Positions 18,440-28,200 of a stretch of DNA of 64,000 bases are shown one piece after another. Both the position numbers and the translations under genes were made by a program. Each line of letters begins with the position of its first letter. Within the stretch, counting starts at the first letter, position 1. The notes under the pieces are model-generated. The model had not been told where the DNA came from. It saw nothing but the letters and a program-made list of their open reading frames with translations, and ran no database searches. Source of the DNA: Nostoc sphaeroides (GTDB taxonomy: Bacteria > Cyanobacteriota > Cyanobacteriia > Cyanobacteriales > Nostocaceae); contig NZ_CP031941.1 in the NCBI RefSeq assembly GCF_003443655.1, forward strand, positions 5,965,001 to 6,029,000, written 5' to 3'.

Positions 18440-18952
18440 ATGGTTGCTGAAATGAAATTAGGTCTTTGTAACCCGCCAGAACCTATTTATTTGTATGTAA
18501 AAAGTGGAGAATTAAACGGGGAATCATACTTGTGGTATAACTACGATAATGATAAAACTATTCCTGTACAACAAACAGGGCTAACTGGGTATATATCCGA
18601 ACTTAAATTAACGACGAAAGAATTTAGAGAAAGGGACAACATTAAGTTAGATATCGTTGTTAGGGCGGATGAAGTTTATGTTGTTAGGACTGGGATAGAA
18701 ACAAACTTTGCTAAAACGTTCCTTTTAGCTGTATCATGTGTCCAGGATTTTTCCAAGCCCCTGATTATCGCTGCAATTGCTGGAAAAGAGAATGTGGTTT
18801 TTTGTAACCTCTACGACGCGGCGACTAAAACCAGAATTCGTTCTGAATGGAATAAAGATGCCGATTGGCTGGCAATCATTGATAGTGTTCAAACTAGATT
18901 GCAGACATTTAAAAATTCTCATATTGTCTCTGGTGAGCCAATACTATTCTAG
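18440..18952 (+). CDS. Hypothetical protein, 170 residues
   Basis: No family recognised. Soluble, mixed alpha/beta composition, with a Tyr-rich N-terminal region (YLYVKSGELNGESYLWYNYD) and no signal peptide or membrane helix. AAAGGAATGTAAAAC precedes ATG 18440, a good ribosome-binding site. It stands alone between a terminator and a convergent small gene. Codon use looks like its neighbours, so I accept it as a real gene. Confidence 0.6.
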   Translation: MVAEMKLGLCNPPEPIYLYVKSGELNGESYLWYNYDNDKTIPVQQTGLTGYISELKLTTKEFRERDNIKLDIVVRADEVYVVRTGIETNFAKTFLLAVSCVQDFSKPLIIAAIAGKENVVFCNLYDAATKTRIRSEWNKDADWLAIIDSVQTRLQTFKNSHIVSGEPILF

Positions 18953-19061
18953 AAAAATTGTGGAGGCTGGGGAAGTTGGTTAAGCAATTTCTTTCCCAGC
19001 TTTATTCGCTACAACCTAACAAAATCGCATTGCTCCCTAACGGAGTGATGATTTTTTTTAG

Positions 19062-19250
19062 CTATGGCTCTAAACCTTGGTTACGTTTTTCTTGGATGAC
19101 TTGTTGTAGTTCATCTACTGAATTGAGACGTTTGCCATTAGACTGAACGTGTAATGCTAGGGCGTGAATTGCTTCGGTATCGCCACGATTTTGTAAGACA
19201 TAATCTCGCAATTGCTTGCGTGTCATTTCTCTAAAGTTAGGCTTATTCAT
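19062..19250 (-). CDS. Small DUF6887-like protein
   Basis: 62 residues from ATG 19250. The N-terminus NKPNFREMTRKQLRDYVLQNRGD and the acidic helix LNSVDELQQVIQEKRNQ match a family of small Nostocales proteins (I believe DUF6887) usually found immediately after a DUF6888 gene. Consistent with that, the ATG overlaps the stop codon (19243-19245) of an upstream DUF6888-like reading frame by eight bases. Function unknown; the paired, overlapping arrangement resembles toxin-antitoxin modules. Confidence 0.65.
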   Translation of the reverse strand: MNKPNFREMTRKQLRDYVLQNRGDTEAIHALALHVQSNGKRLNSVDELQQVIQEKRNQGLEP

Positions 19251-19398
19251 AATCAACCTCTGCTTCTGGATTAATTACTACAACTGTCTCTTCACCTGCT
19301 ATTACTACGATGTTATTTGTTCGCTCATCTAAGGTAACTAGGTAAACCGGGAGATACATTTGCGTTAGCCAAGTCAAGACTCGGTATAACTGTTTCAA
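19243..19398 (-). pseudogene. 5'-truncated DUF6888-like reading frame
   Basis: An open frame of 51 codons from TTG 19398 reads LKQLYRVLTWLTQMYLPVYL then VTLDERTNNIVVIAGEE and ends IN-PEAEVDYE. The LDERTNNIVVIAGE block resembles the core of small DUF6888 proteins that partner DUF6887. An in-frame TGA lies about nine codons upstream and no good start or ribosome-binding site is visible, so the N-terminus looks lost. It may still be translated and couple the downstream gene. Confidence 0.4.
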
Positions 19399-19597
19399 TT
19401 GTTCTGAGTTGGCTCCATTTCACCGCTCAACTTAGGCTAAACCAAGTTTAAACTTTATTATGACTGCGATATAGCTATAGCAATCCTAAATGAGTCGTGA
19501 AAAATATAGATAAGGAAACGAACCGCCAAGAACGCCAAGGACGCAAAGGGAAGAAAGAAGAAAGGGATGTATAATTTTCACAAATGATTTAGGACTG

Positions 19598-19701
19598 CTA
19601 TAGCACTTCTCGTTTACGTGAGGTACACTCGTAGGGGCACGGCACTGCCGTGCCCCTACACCCCGCTATATAATGTTGTACCGCATCTGAATGGGAACCG
19701 C
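19598..19701. mobile_element. Palindrome-centred miniature element, uninterrupted copy
   Basis: About 104 bp. The centre is the perfect 14-bp inverted pair gtaggggcacggca / tgccgtgcccctac (19631-19659) with a one-base axis. Outer arms (tatagcacttctcg on the left; gaatgggaaccgc on the right, which complements tatagcggttcccattc seen at 32459-32475) define the element. The same outer sequence, split at its central nine bases (19641-19649, ggcactgcc) by another element, occurs at 32.5 and 35.7 kb, so this is the empty-site version. Confidence 0.7.
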
Positions 19702-19815
19702 GATCGCACCCAATATTTTGATTGGCATTAAAGACTACGATAACCAGTATGGTGTAAGCTCTCGGTAAAATGGGTGTGTCGGTAACGAAAAAAAGACGCA
19801 TCCATAGCCAACCTT

Positions 19816-20337
19816 ATGTTCACAACAGCTAACTTTCTTCAGTACACCCAATGGTCAGGTATAGCTACCTTGCTATTTGCTGCCTTAACATTTTTGGCTT
19901 TTATTCTCAAATGGGGCATCCGCTTTCGGCTGGTGGGTACGACTGGCTTTATGCTGGTGCTGACGGGTGGTTTATTTGCACTGTCGATAGTCCCCTTGAG
20001 TCGGACTGTGATTCCAGGAGCAGCCCGGTACACTTTAGTTTATGACAATGGGTCAACACAAGCAGTGATTGCCACATCACCCCAAATTACACCCACACAA
20101 TTAGATGCAACTTTACGTCAAGCAGTTAGTAATCTGTTTTCTTCTGGTCGGTCAGGTACACGGCAAGACGATAACTTAACGGTTCGCGCTCGTACCATTA
20201 TCCACCCAGAGCCAGGGACTTCTGTACCAGTTTATTTGGGTGAGGCCAAGCGATCGCTCGTTTCTCGTGAAAATTCTGCGATCGCAATCGAAATTTACAC
20301 AGAAAAATTCGCCCAATTGTCAAAACCTACTGCTTAA
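19816..20337 (+). CDS. ycf51: Ycf51 family protein
   Basis: 173 residues. Ycf51 (DUF2518) is conserved in cyanobacteria and some plastids; function unknown. Two N-terminal membrane helices (about 15-35 and 40-62: GIATLLFAALTFLAFIL, GFMLVLTGGLFALSIVP) are followed by a soluble domain with VIPGAARYTLVYDNGSTQA and PQITPTQLDATLRQAV, matching the family layout and length. A palindromic repeat element lies just upstream, so the promoter must be in the last 100 bases before it. Confidence 0.85.
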   Translation: MFTTANFLQYTQWSGIATLLFAALTFLAFILKWGIRFRLVGTTGFMLVLTGGLFALSIVPLSRTVIPGAARYTLVYDNGSTQAVIATSPQITPTQLDATLRQAVSNLFSSGRSGTRQDDNLTVRARTIIHPEPGTSVPVYLGEAKRSLVSRENSAIAIEIYTEKFAQLSKPTA

Positions 20338-20851
20338 GAGGCAGGGGGCAGGGGAAGCAGGGGAAGAAAATACTTCCTCATCTTCCTCATCTTCCTCATC
20401 TTCCTCATCTTCCTCATCACCCTTATCTCCCTGCCTTCCTCGATAATAATTTACCTGTTATCAGGATGACATAATTTATTTTGTATTTACCGATACATTA
20501 ATTGTTATTTTTAGATTAAGATATTCACACTTTTAGTGGTTACACTCTGGTAAAAAGTTAATTATCGATAGATTATTCAGTTCTCAATCTCTTTTATTGA
20601 GAATCTGAGAATGGTAATGTTAATTAATTATATGGTTATTCAAAACTTTGATAGTTCGGAATTTCAGACTAATGGGCATTATAGATTCAAGCAACTTCGT
20701 GAAGCTACTCTGTATAGTTTATTGCTTGGCTCATATCCAAATGAGTCGGGTGTAAGCTTGGAGCCATCCAAAAAACAGTTATGTCTTCAAGTATTCCTTG
20801 TCACCAGTCTATTAGATTAAGAAATATCAAGGTTTTGGCAAACTAGATTAT
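20338..20851. other. Spacer with (ttcctcatc)5 tandem repeat
   Basis: The 3' side of ycf51 carries a purine-rich stretch (ggcagggggcaggggaagca) followed by five perfect copies of the nonamer ttcctcatc (20374-20418) and ccctgcc, so the flanks pair around the tandem block. The rest is AT-rich. A 69-codon ORF at 20611 lacks a family and a good ribosome-binding site and was not accepted. Confidence 0.7.
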
Positions 20852-22045
20852 ATGTCTAATCAAATTTCTACTCAACCTTCTTTGTCTACTCAAACCTCTA
20901 GTTCATTATTTACCCTCACAGTTGCCCCAGCAAAAGTAATCCGTGGTTCTGGTGTGTTGCAAGCAAAAGCAGCAGAGATAGCCTGTTTGGGAAGTCGTCC
21001 CTTAATTGTGGCAGGTGATTCTACTCTCGCCATCAGCCGAACAAATTTGCTCCCAGTTTTAGAAACGCAACAGTTACATGCTGCCCAAGCTTCATACAGT
21101 GCAGACTGCTGTGAAGCTAGCCTGAAATCTTTACAGAAGAAAGCAAAAGAACATAAAGCTGATGTAATTATCGGTGTTGGCGGTGGCAAAGCCTTAGATA
21201 CGGCGAAATTAGTCGCGCATCAGTTACAGTTACCAGTGGTGACAATTCCGACATCAGCGTCTACTTGTGCAGCTTGGAGTGCCCTGTCGAATGTTTATTC
21301 GGAAGAGGGGGCGTTTCTATACGATGTGGGGCTGTCTCGTTGTCCCGATTTATTGATACTTGATTATGACTTGATTAAAACTGCACCACAACGGACTTTA
21401 GTAGCTGGAATTGGTGATGCGATCGCTAAGTGGTATGAAGCCTCAGTTAGCAGTGGGCATTTGCAAGACACTTTAATTATTGCTGCGGTGCAACAAGCGC
21501 GAGTTTTGCGAGATATCTTGTTGCAAAAGTCTGCCACCGCCCTGAAAGAACCAGGTAGTGAAGTTTGGCGAGAAGTCGTAGACGCGACTGTTTTATTAGC
21601 TGGGGTAGTTGGAGGACTTGGAGGGGCGCAGTGTCGTACAGTTGCGGCCCATGCCGTGCATAATGGTTTAACGCACATTTCAGGACATGGCAGTATTCAT
21701 GGCGAAAAAGTTGCTTTTGGAATTTTGGTACAACTGCGTTTAGAAGAAATGCTACAAGGCAATCAACTAGCAGCATCAGCACGGCAACAGTTGTTAAAGT
21801 TCTACACAGAAATTGGACTGCCCCAAAAATTAAGCGATCTGGGATTGGGCAATATTACATTAGGCGAGTTGCAAACAGCTGCTGAAATTGCCTTAGTTCC
21901 TAATTCTGACATCCATCGACTACCGTTTAAAGTCGCGTTGGAACAGTTGATGGCAGCAATGGTTTCTACCACTGCACCTATAGATAGTAGAGATACTATA
22001 AATCGAGTTTCGCCCAAGGGAATCAGTGACGAGGTTGAAGCATGA
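20852..22045 (+). CDS. Iron-containing alcohol dehydrogenase family (glycerol-dehydrogenase-like)
   Basis: 397 residues, Fe-ADH superfamily near GldA. NAD-binding GVGGGKALDTAKLVA (about 109-123), substrate/metal region TIPTSASTCAAWSALS, and metal ligands Asp (GIGDAIAKWYEA) and His (AAHAVHNGLTH, GHGSIHGEKVAFG). It would reduce or oxidise a small polyol or keto compound with NAD(H). Its stop codon overlaps the start of the following aminotransferase gene (ATGA), so the two products are made together and may act in one pathway. The first 25 residues are a Ser/Thr-rich extension. Confidence 0.85.
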   Translation: MSNQISTQPSLSTQTSSSLFTLTVAPAKVIRGSGVLQAKAAEIACLGSRPLIVAGDSTLAISRTNLLPVLETQQLHAAQASYSADCCEASLKSLQKKAKEHKADVIIGVGGGKALDTAKLVAHQLQLPVVTIPTSASTCAAWSALSNVYSEEGAFLYDVGLSRCPDLLILDYDLIKTAPQRTLVAGIGDAIAKWYEASVSSGHLQDTLIIAAVQQARVLRDILLQKSATALKEPGSEVWREVVDATVLLAGVVGGLGGAQCRTVAAHAVHNGLTHISGHGSIHGEKVAFGILVQLRLEEMLQGNQLAASARQQLLKFYTEIGLPQKLSDLGLGNITLGELQTAAEIALVPNSDIHRLPFKVALEQLMAAMVSTTAPIDSRDTINRVSPKGISDEVEA

Positions 22046-23274
22046 GTTTAAATTGGATTGTCCCAGCAGAACGGATACAAAAACTACCGCCCTATGTATT
22101 TGCCCGTTTAGATGAACTAAAAGCTAAAGCACGGGAACAAGGGTTAGATTTAATTGATTTGGGTATGGGAAACCCCGATGGTGCAACACCAGCACCAGTT
22201 GTAGAAGCTGCGATCGCCGCCTTGAAAGATCCCGCCAATCACGGTTATCCTCCTTTTGAGGGAACTGCTAGTTTCCGCAAGGCGATTACTAACTGGTATC
22301 ATCGCCGTTATGGTGTAGTTCTCGATCCTGATAGTGAAGCTTTGCCACTACTGGGTTCTAAAGAAGGATTAACCCATTTAGCGATCGCCTACGTTAACCC
22401 TGGCGATTTAGTTCTAGTTCCTTCCCCAGCTTATCCCGCCCATTTTCGGGGGCCAGCGATCGCAGGCGGGAAAATTCACAGCTTGATTCTCAAACCAGAA
22501 AATGACTGGTTAATTGATTTAGCTGCAATTCCAGATGAGGTTGCAAGACAAGCTAAAATTCTCTATTTCAACTATCCCAGCAATCCCACCGCCGCCACAG
22601 CACCACGCGAATTTTTTGAAGAAATCGTCGCCTTCGCCCGCAAATATGAAATTTTGCTGGTGCATGATTTGTGTTATGCCGAGTTAGCTTTTGATGGTTA
22701 TCAACCCACTAGCTTACTAGAAATTCCCGGCGCGAAAGAAATTGGTGTAGAATTTCACACCTTATCTAAAACCTATAATATGGCTGGTTGGCGCGTTGGG
22801 TTTGTGGTGGGTAATCGCCATGTAATTCAAGGTTTACGGACACTAAAAACTAACTTGGATTACGGCATTTTTGCCGCATTACAAACAGCAGCCGAAACCG
22901 CTTTGCAATTGCCAGATGTGTATTTGCACGAAGTACAACAACGCTACCGTACCCGCCGCGATTTCCTGATTCAAGGGTTAGGAGAGTTGGGTTGGGATAT
23001 CCCCAAAACCAAGGCGACTATGTATCTTTGGGTGAAGTGCCCTGTGGGTATGGGTTCCACGGATTTTGCCTTGAATGTGTTGCAGCAAACTGGCGTTGTT
23101 CTTACCCCAGGTAATGCCTTTGGGGTTGCAGGTGAGGGTTATGTCAGAATCAGTTTAATTGCCGACTGCGATCGCTTGGGTGAAGTTTTACATCGCTTCA
23201 AGCAAGCGGGTATCCGCTATCAACCTGAAAGCGTAGTTTCTCCTTCAGGAGCGATCGCTGATCTCGTTAGTTAA
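22042..23274 (+). CDS. Class I/II PLP aminotransferase (AlaC/LL-DAP-aminotransferase-like)
   Basis: 410 residues, fold-type I PLP enzyme. The Schiff-base Lys is in HTLSKTYNMAGWRVGF (about residue 243); other ligands are Asn in YFNYPSNPTAATA, Asp-Tyr in VHDLCYAELAFDG and the carboxylate-binding Arg in GYVRISLIAD. The pattern is closest to E. coli AlaC and LL-diaminopimelate aminotransferase. Because the gene overlaps a GldA-like dehydrogenase by four bases, a shared pathway is inferred, not shown. Confidence 0.87.
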   Translation: MSLNWIVPAERIQKLPPYVFARLDELKAKAREQGLDLIDLGMGNPDGATPAPVVEAAIAALKDPANHGYPPFEGTASFRKAITNWYHRRYGVVLDPDSEALPLLGSKEGLTHLAIAYVNPGDLVLVPSPAYPAHFRGPAIAGGKIHSLILKPENDWLIDLAAIPDEVARQAKILYFNYPSNPTAATAPREFFEEIVAFARKYEILLVHDLCYAELAFDGYQPTSLLEIPGAKEIGVEFHTLSKTYNMAGWRVGFVVGNRHVIQGLRTLKTNLDYGIFAALQTAAETALQLPDVYLHEVQQRYRTRRDFLIQGLGELGWDIPKTKATMYLWVKCPVGMGSTDFALNVLQQTGVVLTPGNAFGVAGEGYVRISLIADCDRLGEVLHRFKQAGIRYQPESVVSPSGAIADLVS

Positions 23275-23359
23275 TTAGAGTCAGGAAACCCAACATTATA
23301 TCACTAAAATGATTGCTGATCGTGTTTGGTATAATGTAAAAAAATAGAAAGAGTTAACA

Positions 23360-23644
23360 ATGATTGGTACTAATATTTACATCAGTCAAGAAACTCAAGA
23401 ATCTCTAATTAAAGCTGCGGCTTTAAAAAAAGTGTCTGTTGAAGAACTAGCTTCTTCTATTTTGAGTGAAAGTATCCAAGAAAAGTTGGGGCAAATCAGG
23501 TGTTATTCGGAAAATAAAAGCAAATTTGCCGTTAATCCTCTTGGAGAAATGCAACCCTATGCTTATTTGGCAGATCCTAATGAACCCGTTATTTCTGATG
23601 ATGATTGGGAAATGAATCAAAATTATGAAGTGAACGATTTGTGA
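23360..23644 (+). CDS. Antitoxin-like protein upstream of vapC
   Basis: 94 residues. N-terminal half resembles ribbon-helix-helix or CopG-like antitoxins (TNIYISQETQESLIKAAALK, then VSVEELASSILSESI); C-terminal half is acidic (SDDDWEMN) and could wrap the toxin. The last four bases overlap the vapC start (GTGA). Role inferred from position and size. Confidence 0.72.
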   Translation: MIGTNIYISQETQESLIKAAALKKVSVEELASSILSESIQEKLGQIRCYSENKSKFAVNPLGEMQPYAYLADPNEPVISDDDWEMNQNYEVNDL

Positions 23645-24036
23645 TCGTTCTTGATACTCATATTTGGGTTTGGTGGAATCACAATGATTCAAAGTTGACT
23701 CCTCCCCACCGTGAAGCAATAAATAGGGAAAGACCTCATGGTTTAGGTGTCTGCTCCATAAGTTTGTTAGAGATTAGCAGACTTGTTACCCAAAATAAGT
23801 TAATTTTTCCCTGTTCGATTCAAGAATGGTTTGATATTGCTTTGGCACAAGAGGGAGTAATTCTTTTATCAATCACTCCCCAAATTGCCATTGATTCATA
23901 CTCCCTTCCAGGAAATTTTCATCAAGATCCAGCCGATAGAATTATCGTTTCAACAGCAAGAATGTATGATGTTCCTTTGGTGAGTGTAGATGAAAAAATA
24001 CTTGCCTATTCTAATGTAAAAAGAATTCTGCCTTGA
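23641..24036 (+). CDS. Type II toxin, PIN domain ribonuclease (VapC-like)
   Basis: 131 residues. PIN-domain acidic residues visible: Asp in IVLDTHIWVWW, Glu in CSISLLEISRLV, Asp-Arg in NFHQDPADRIIVSTA and Asp in SVDEKI. VapC toxins cleave tRNA or rRNA; substrate here unknown. GTG 23641 is used because it overlaps the antitoxin stop. A miniature inverted-repeat element begins two bases after its stop codon. Confidence 0.88.
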   Translation: MIVLDTHIWVWWNHNDSKLTPPHREAINRERPHGLGVCSISLLEISRLVTQNKLIFPCSIQEWFDIALAQEGVILLSITPQIAIDSYSLPGNFHQDPADRIIVSTARMYDVPLVSVDEKILAYSNVKRILP

Positions 24037-24037
24037 T

Positions 24038-24191
24038 GTTAAGTAGTCGGACAAAAATATTTACAGTCATTGCGAGCGTTCGCGCAGCGTCTCGTAGAGA
24101 AGCGAAGCAATCCCAGCCCTTGCGATTGCTTCATTCCGCTTCGCTCCATTCGCAATGACATTGTGTAATTAATTCTGTCTGACTACTTAAC
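24038..24191. mobile_element. Miniature inverted-repeat element, 154 bp
   Basis: The ends read gttaagtagtc from both sides and the match extends to 19 bases with two mismatches (left arm 24038-24056, right arm 24173-24191). The interior is another dispersed repeat: cagcgtctcgtagagaagcg (24082-24101) followed by mirrored ttgcgattgcttc / cattgcgag sequence. No ORF. It starts two bases after the vapC stop codon. Confidence 0.68.
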
Positions 24192-24194
24192 TGC

Positions 24195-24290
24195 GAGCGC
24201 TGGAATTGTCCCTCCCATTTCTGGTGATACAAATACGCTAGCTTTTACGTTAGGTTGATACGTATGGGCATTGCGCCTTGCCCCTACGAG
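24195..24290. repeat. Relic junction: receiver-domain scrap plus right end of a 200-bp element
   Basis: On the minus strand 24195-24243 reads SPEMGGTIPALA, nearly the same as the SPEQGGTILAIA segment of the response-regulator domain encoded at about 25410-25445. It is joined to sequence (24241-24266) matching the right end of the 35.7-kb inserted element, then a degraded palindrome half (cccctac). A decayed hybrid-kinase fragment next to element debris is inferred. The rest of the gap to 24487 holds one more gcgtctcgtagagag repeat patch at 24349-24362. Confidence 0.45.
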
Positions 24291-24487
24291 AAATCTATAT
24301 GTATCAGGATTTTCGTGAATTGGTATTAGACTTGTCCATGTTCGCGCAGCGTCTCGTAGAGAGCGTCTGAATAATCAGTATAAATTAAGTTGAAAATTAT
24401 CCGGATTAACGGACAACAGCAGTGTAATTACTAAATACAGAGTGTTCTATAACTCACAACACTAGTTGATTTAGTATAAGCAATTTT

Positions 24488-25039
24488 ATGTTGTCTGATT
24501 TAGATTTAGTTCGAGAGTTCGTATCTAGCTCTATCCAAAAAAAAGATATTTTATTGGCAAATCGTTCTTTAACAGCACAAACAGTTTATAATACTAACCG
24601 TCTGGCAACAAAGACTGAAGGCGTAATTGCCACTGCCCAATTAAATACTACACAAACTGAATTCTTGATTTTGTCTAACTCATCCCATTGGGAGTTACTA
24701 AATCAAGCTTTACCAGAATCTAATTATCTCCTGAAAGGAAACATAGATCGTAGTGGTTTCTATCACTATCAACACTGCGAAATACCTAAAGACTATAAGT
24801 TGCAATGTACTAAATCTGTGTTTTTATGGCAAGCTTGGTGGAAATATCGCAAAAATACTTTACAACGAGGAATTCCATTGGATATTTTAATCCAGACAAG
24901 AGATTTATGGTATCCAATCAAAGATTTAACCATTAGTAATGGAATTCTGTATGTCAAAACTTTAGTAAGTGAGATAGAAATTTATGCAGATGATTTAGTG
25001 ATTTGGTTAAGTAAAAGTGAAGTAAATTCTCAAAATTAA
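24488..25039 (+). CDS. Hypothetical protein, 183 residues
   Basis: No family recognised. Soluble; mixed alpha/beta with Trp-rich segments (SVFLWQAWWKYRKN, TRDLWYPIKDL) and no signal peptide. ATG 24488 has only a weak ribosome-binding site. Base composition and codon use are like its neighbours. It is isolated: repeats lie upstream and a convergent histidine kinase gene downstream. A half copy of the agtttgtagt-type repeat lies in the 170-bp gap after it. Confidence 0.6.
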   Translation: MLSDLDLVREFVSSSIQKKDILLANRSLTAQTVYNTNRLATKTEGVIATAQLNTTQTEFLILSNSSHWELLNQALPESNYLLKGNIDRSGFYHYQHCEIPKDYKLQCTKSVFLWQAWWKYRKNTLQRGIPLDILIQTRDLWYPIKDLTISNGILYVKTLVSEIEIYADDLVIWLSKSEVNSQN

Positions 25040-25210
25040 TCATTAGTCAAAAACTTCACCCCTCCCTATTTTTCATCAATCAGTTCCCGATCGCCTTAGT
25101 GGCCTGTCTCATTAATTTTGATGAGTTATTATTAAGTATAAAACTTGCTGAAAAATACAGGACTAAAGTCCTTACTACGAACTTTTTCAGCACGAGTTTT
25201 TTCAAGCGTG

Positions 25211-28200
25211 CTATTGGTCTGTGAGGGAATTATATCTTTTTCTAGCTTCCAAGGATTGTAAGTTAGTTTTCACATCGCTACAACTATAAATCAGGTTAGC
25301 GATCGCTCGAACTAATTTAGCTGGCTCCACAGGCTTGGTGATATGCAGCCCAAATCCGGCAGCGATTACCTGTTGGGAATCAGCCTCAGATGCATAAGCT
25401 GTCAGAGCGATCGCTAGAATTGTCCCTCCTTGTTCTGGTGACATGGCTCTGATTTGACGCATTAGCATATAGCCGTCTACTTCCGGCATTCCAATGTCGC
25501 TTAACAGCAGATTTGGCTGAAACTCAGGCATAATTCGTAGTGCTTCCATAGCAGATGCGGTCTGAGTTACTACCGCGCCAGACTGCTCCAAAATGAAAGC
25601 AATTAACTCTCGCGTATCACGCTCATCATCCACAAGTAGAACTTTCACCCCATTTAGATCGGGCGAATCATCAAATTGTCTATCAATTTGATCACTATTG
25701 AGATGAATCTTCATTAGCGGTAGCATGACTGTAAAAGTTGCTCCCTGTTCTTCGCCCAAACTTTCTGCCTTAACTGTGCCGCCATGTAGCTCTACGATGT
25801 GACGAACAATAGCTAATCCTAATCCCAATCCCCCAAATTTCCTGGTAGTTGCGCCATCAGCTTGTCGGAAGTATTCAAATACGAATGGTAAAAAATCTGG
25901 GCTAATTCCCTTACCTGTATCACTGACTCGAAGTTGAGCCTGAGAACCAACAGACTGTAAACTGATTTCTACCTGTCCACCTTGGGGCGTAAACTTAATA
26001 GCATTGGAAAGTAGATTCCAGATAACTTGCTGCAAGCGACCTGAATCACCAGTTACTAGGAATTTTGGATCGCACCTTTGGAGTGCTGGAAGCGCAACTT
26101 GGATTTGGGATTTTAGATTGTCAGTTTGGTTGTTAAAATCGATATCTAAATTTATGTGAGAATTTTCTAATCCAAAATCTAAAATAGTAAATCGCAAATT
26201 GATAGATTTGGCTTGAGCAGCTAGACGGACTGTTTCTATTGCAGATGCGATCGCAGTTTCCAGATTCACAGGAGCAATATTCAGACTGAGTTTACCTTGC
26301 AAAATGCGAGAGACATCCAACAAATCTTCAATTAGTTGAGTCTGAAGCTTGGCATTACGCTCAATGGTTTCGAGAGCGCGAGTGGTGGTTGCTTCATCAT
26401 ACTTTTTAGTTTGTAATAACTTCGACCATCCCAAGATCGGGTTTAGCGGTGTGCGAAGTTCGTGGGAAAGAACCGCCAAAAATTCATCTTTGATCCGATT
26501 AGCTTGGACTAATTGCTCTTTTTGCTGCTGTAACGAATCCATCAACTGAGCGCGTTCCAGAGCAACCGCCACCTGATCGGAGGTTGCTTGTAATAGAGCA
26601 ATTTCCCCAGAAGTGAAGCGGGTACGTGTGCAACTGGCAAAGGAGAGGACACCAAGCAGCTTTCCCTGAGCAATTAACGGTTGACCGGCATAAGCTGTAA
26701 TTCCCAAATCTCTGAGGATGTCGGCATTGGGATAGGTAGAGTGCAGCACATCATTGAGGACAATTTGATGACGTTCTTGCGCCACTAGTCCGCACATCCC
26801 TTGATTAAATTCCAGGTATTCAATTGTTTGAAATACTTCATCAGTAATGCCGTTCCAAGCTACTAACCGAAGTTTCTGCTTATTTTCGTGCGTCTCAATT
26901 AAATAGTGAAAGTAAAAATGCAAATCCATCTGCGCCGAGAGCTTACTAAATAAGCTATTCATTAGATCCAAAGGGCGCTCGGTTGAAAGCAAATCGCTGG
27001 TTGTTTCAGAAAGCAGTTTGAGTAGTTCACTGCGCTCTCGCAAGACAAGTTCTGCAAGCTGGCGTTCACGAAGGATGCGTTCGCGTTCGGTGATGTCAAC
27101 TGCAACCCCTCCTACCAGACATTGCCCAGATGCATCGGCAATGGGAAACTTGTATATCAAAAATTCGCCGAGTGTGCCATCTGTGCGTGGGGCAGACTCG
27201 ATCGCTTCAATAACCTGATTGGTCTGGGCAACCATTCTAATGTTATCAAGGAAGGGTTGAGCGATTTGGGCTGGGTATAGGTCAAAAATGTTTTTATTAA
27301 TCGCCTTATTTGTTGGTACATCGAATGTACTTAAATAAGTGGGGCTGAGGTAAAGTACACGTCCGTCTACATTCGTAATCCATGCTGCGGCTGGAATATT
27401 GTCCATAAAAGCTTGAAATTGCTGTTGACTCTGACTCAGCGCTTTTTTAGCTTGGTGGAGATCACTAATATCAAGAATGAATGCAACTGAATTTTGTTGA
27501 GATTCGCCTAACACAGAGTAGCCAACTACAACCGGCACACTGGAACCATCCTTGCGAATGCATTCCTTCTCATAAGGAGTACAGGTTCCCTTCGCTGTTG
27601 CCTCGGCAATAGCCAGTTCATCTAAATACTGGTACTCAGGAGGCGTGATATCAGTCCAGCGTAGTCTGCCTGCCTGGATATCTGCTTGGGTATAGCCCAC
27701 AATTCGCAAGAACTCGTCGTTGGCTTCAGTGATGCTACCGTTCACATCACCAAAGAGAATGCCAACTATATTCGCTTTCACAAAACTTCTGAGGCGTTCT
27801 TCACTTGCTTGGACTGCCTTCTCTGCTTGCTTGCGTTCGCTGATATCTGTGGTGCTGCCAACTAAGCGGACTGGTTTTCCATCACCATCCCGTTGCACCA
27901 CTATTCCCTGATCCAGTACGTAGATGTACTGGTTATCCTGGTTGCGAATGCGATACTCGGCAGCATAGCGATCGCCATTTGCCAAAGCGATCGCCGCCTC
28001 CTCTTCTACACGTTGCAAATCCTCTGGATGGACAAGCTCACGCCACCAACTACCTGTTGGTTGGGCGATGTCGAGAGAATAACCCGAAATTCTGGTTAAC
28101 CCCTCGGTTCTTTCAACGGTATCCTGCTCTATATTCCAGTCATAAATGAGACAGTTGACCGCAGCAGATGCTAACTCAAAACGCTCGTTAGCTAATCTCA

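Noticed and set aside
19598-19801. 67-codon minus-strand ORF
   Set aside because: Built on the palindrome element and repeats; residues such as HYIAGCRGTAVPCPYEC are translated repeat that recur at 32.5 kb.
20611-20820. 69-codon ORF upstream of the dehydrogenase gene
   Set aside because: No family, poor codon character and no convincing ribosome-binding site; left as spacer.
21364-22017. Antisense ORFs of 71-104 codons inside the dehydrogenase gene
   Set aside because: Typical shadows of a well-supported gene on the other strand.
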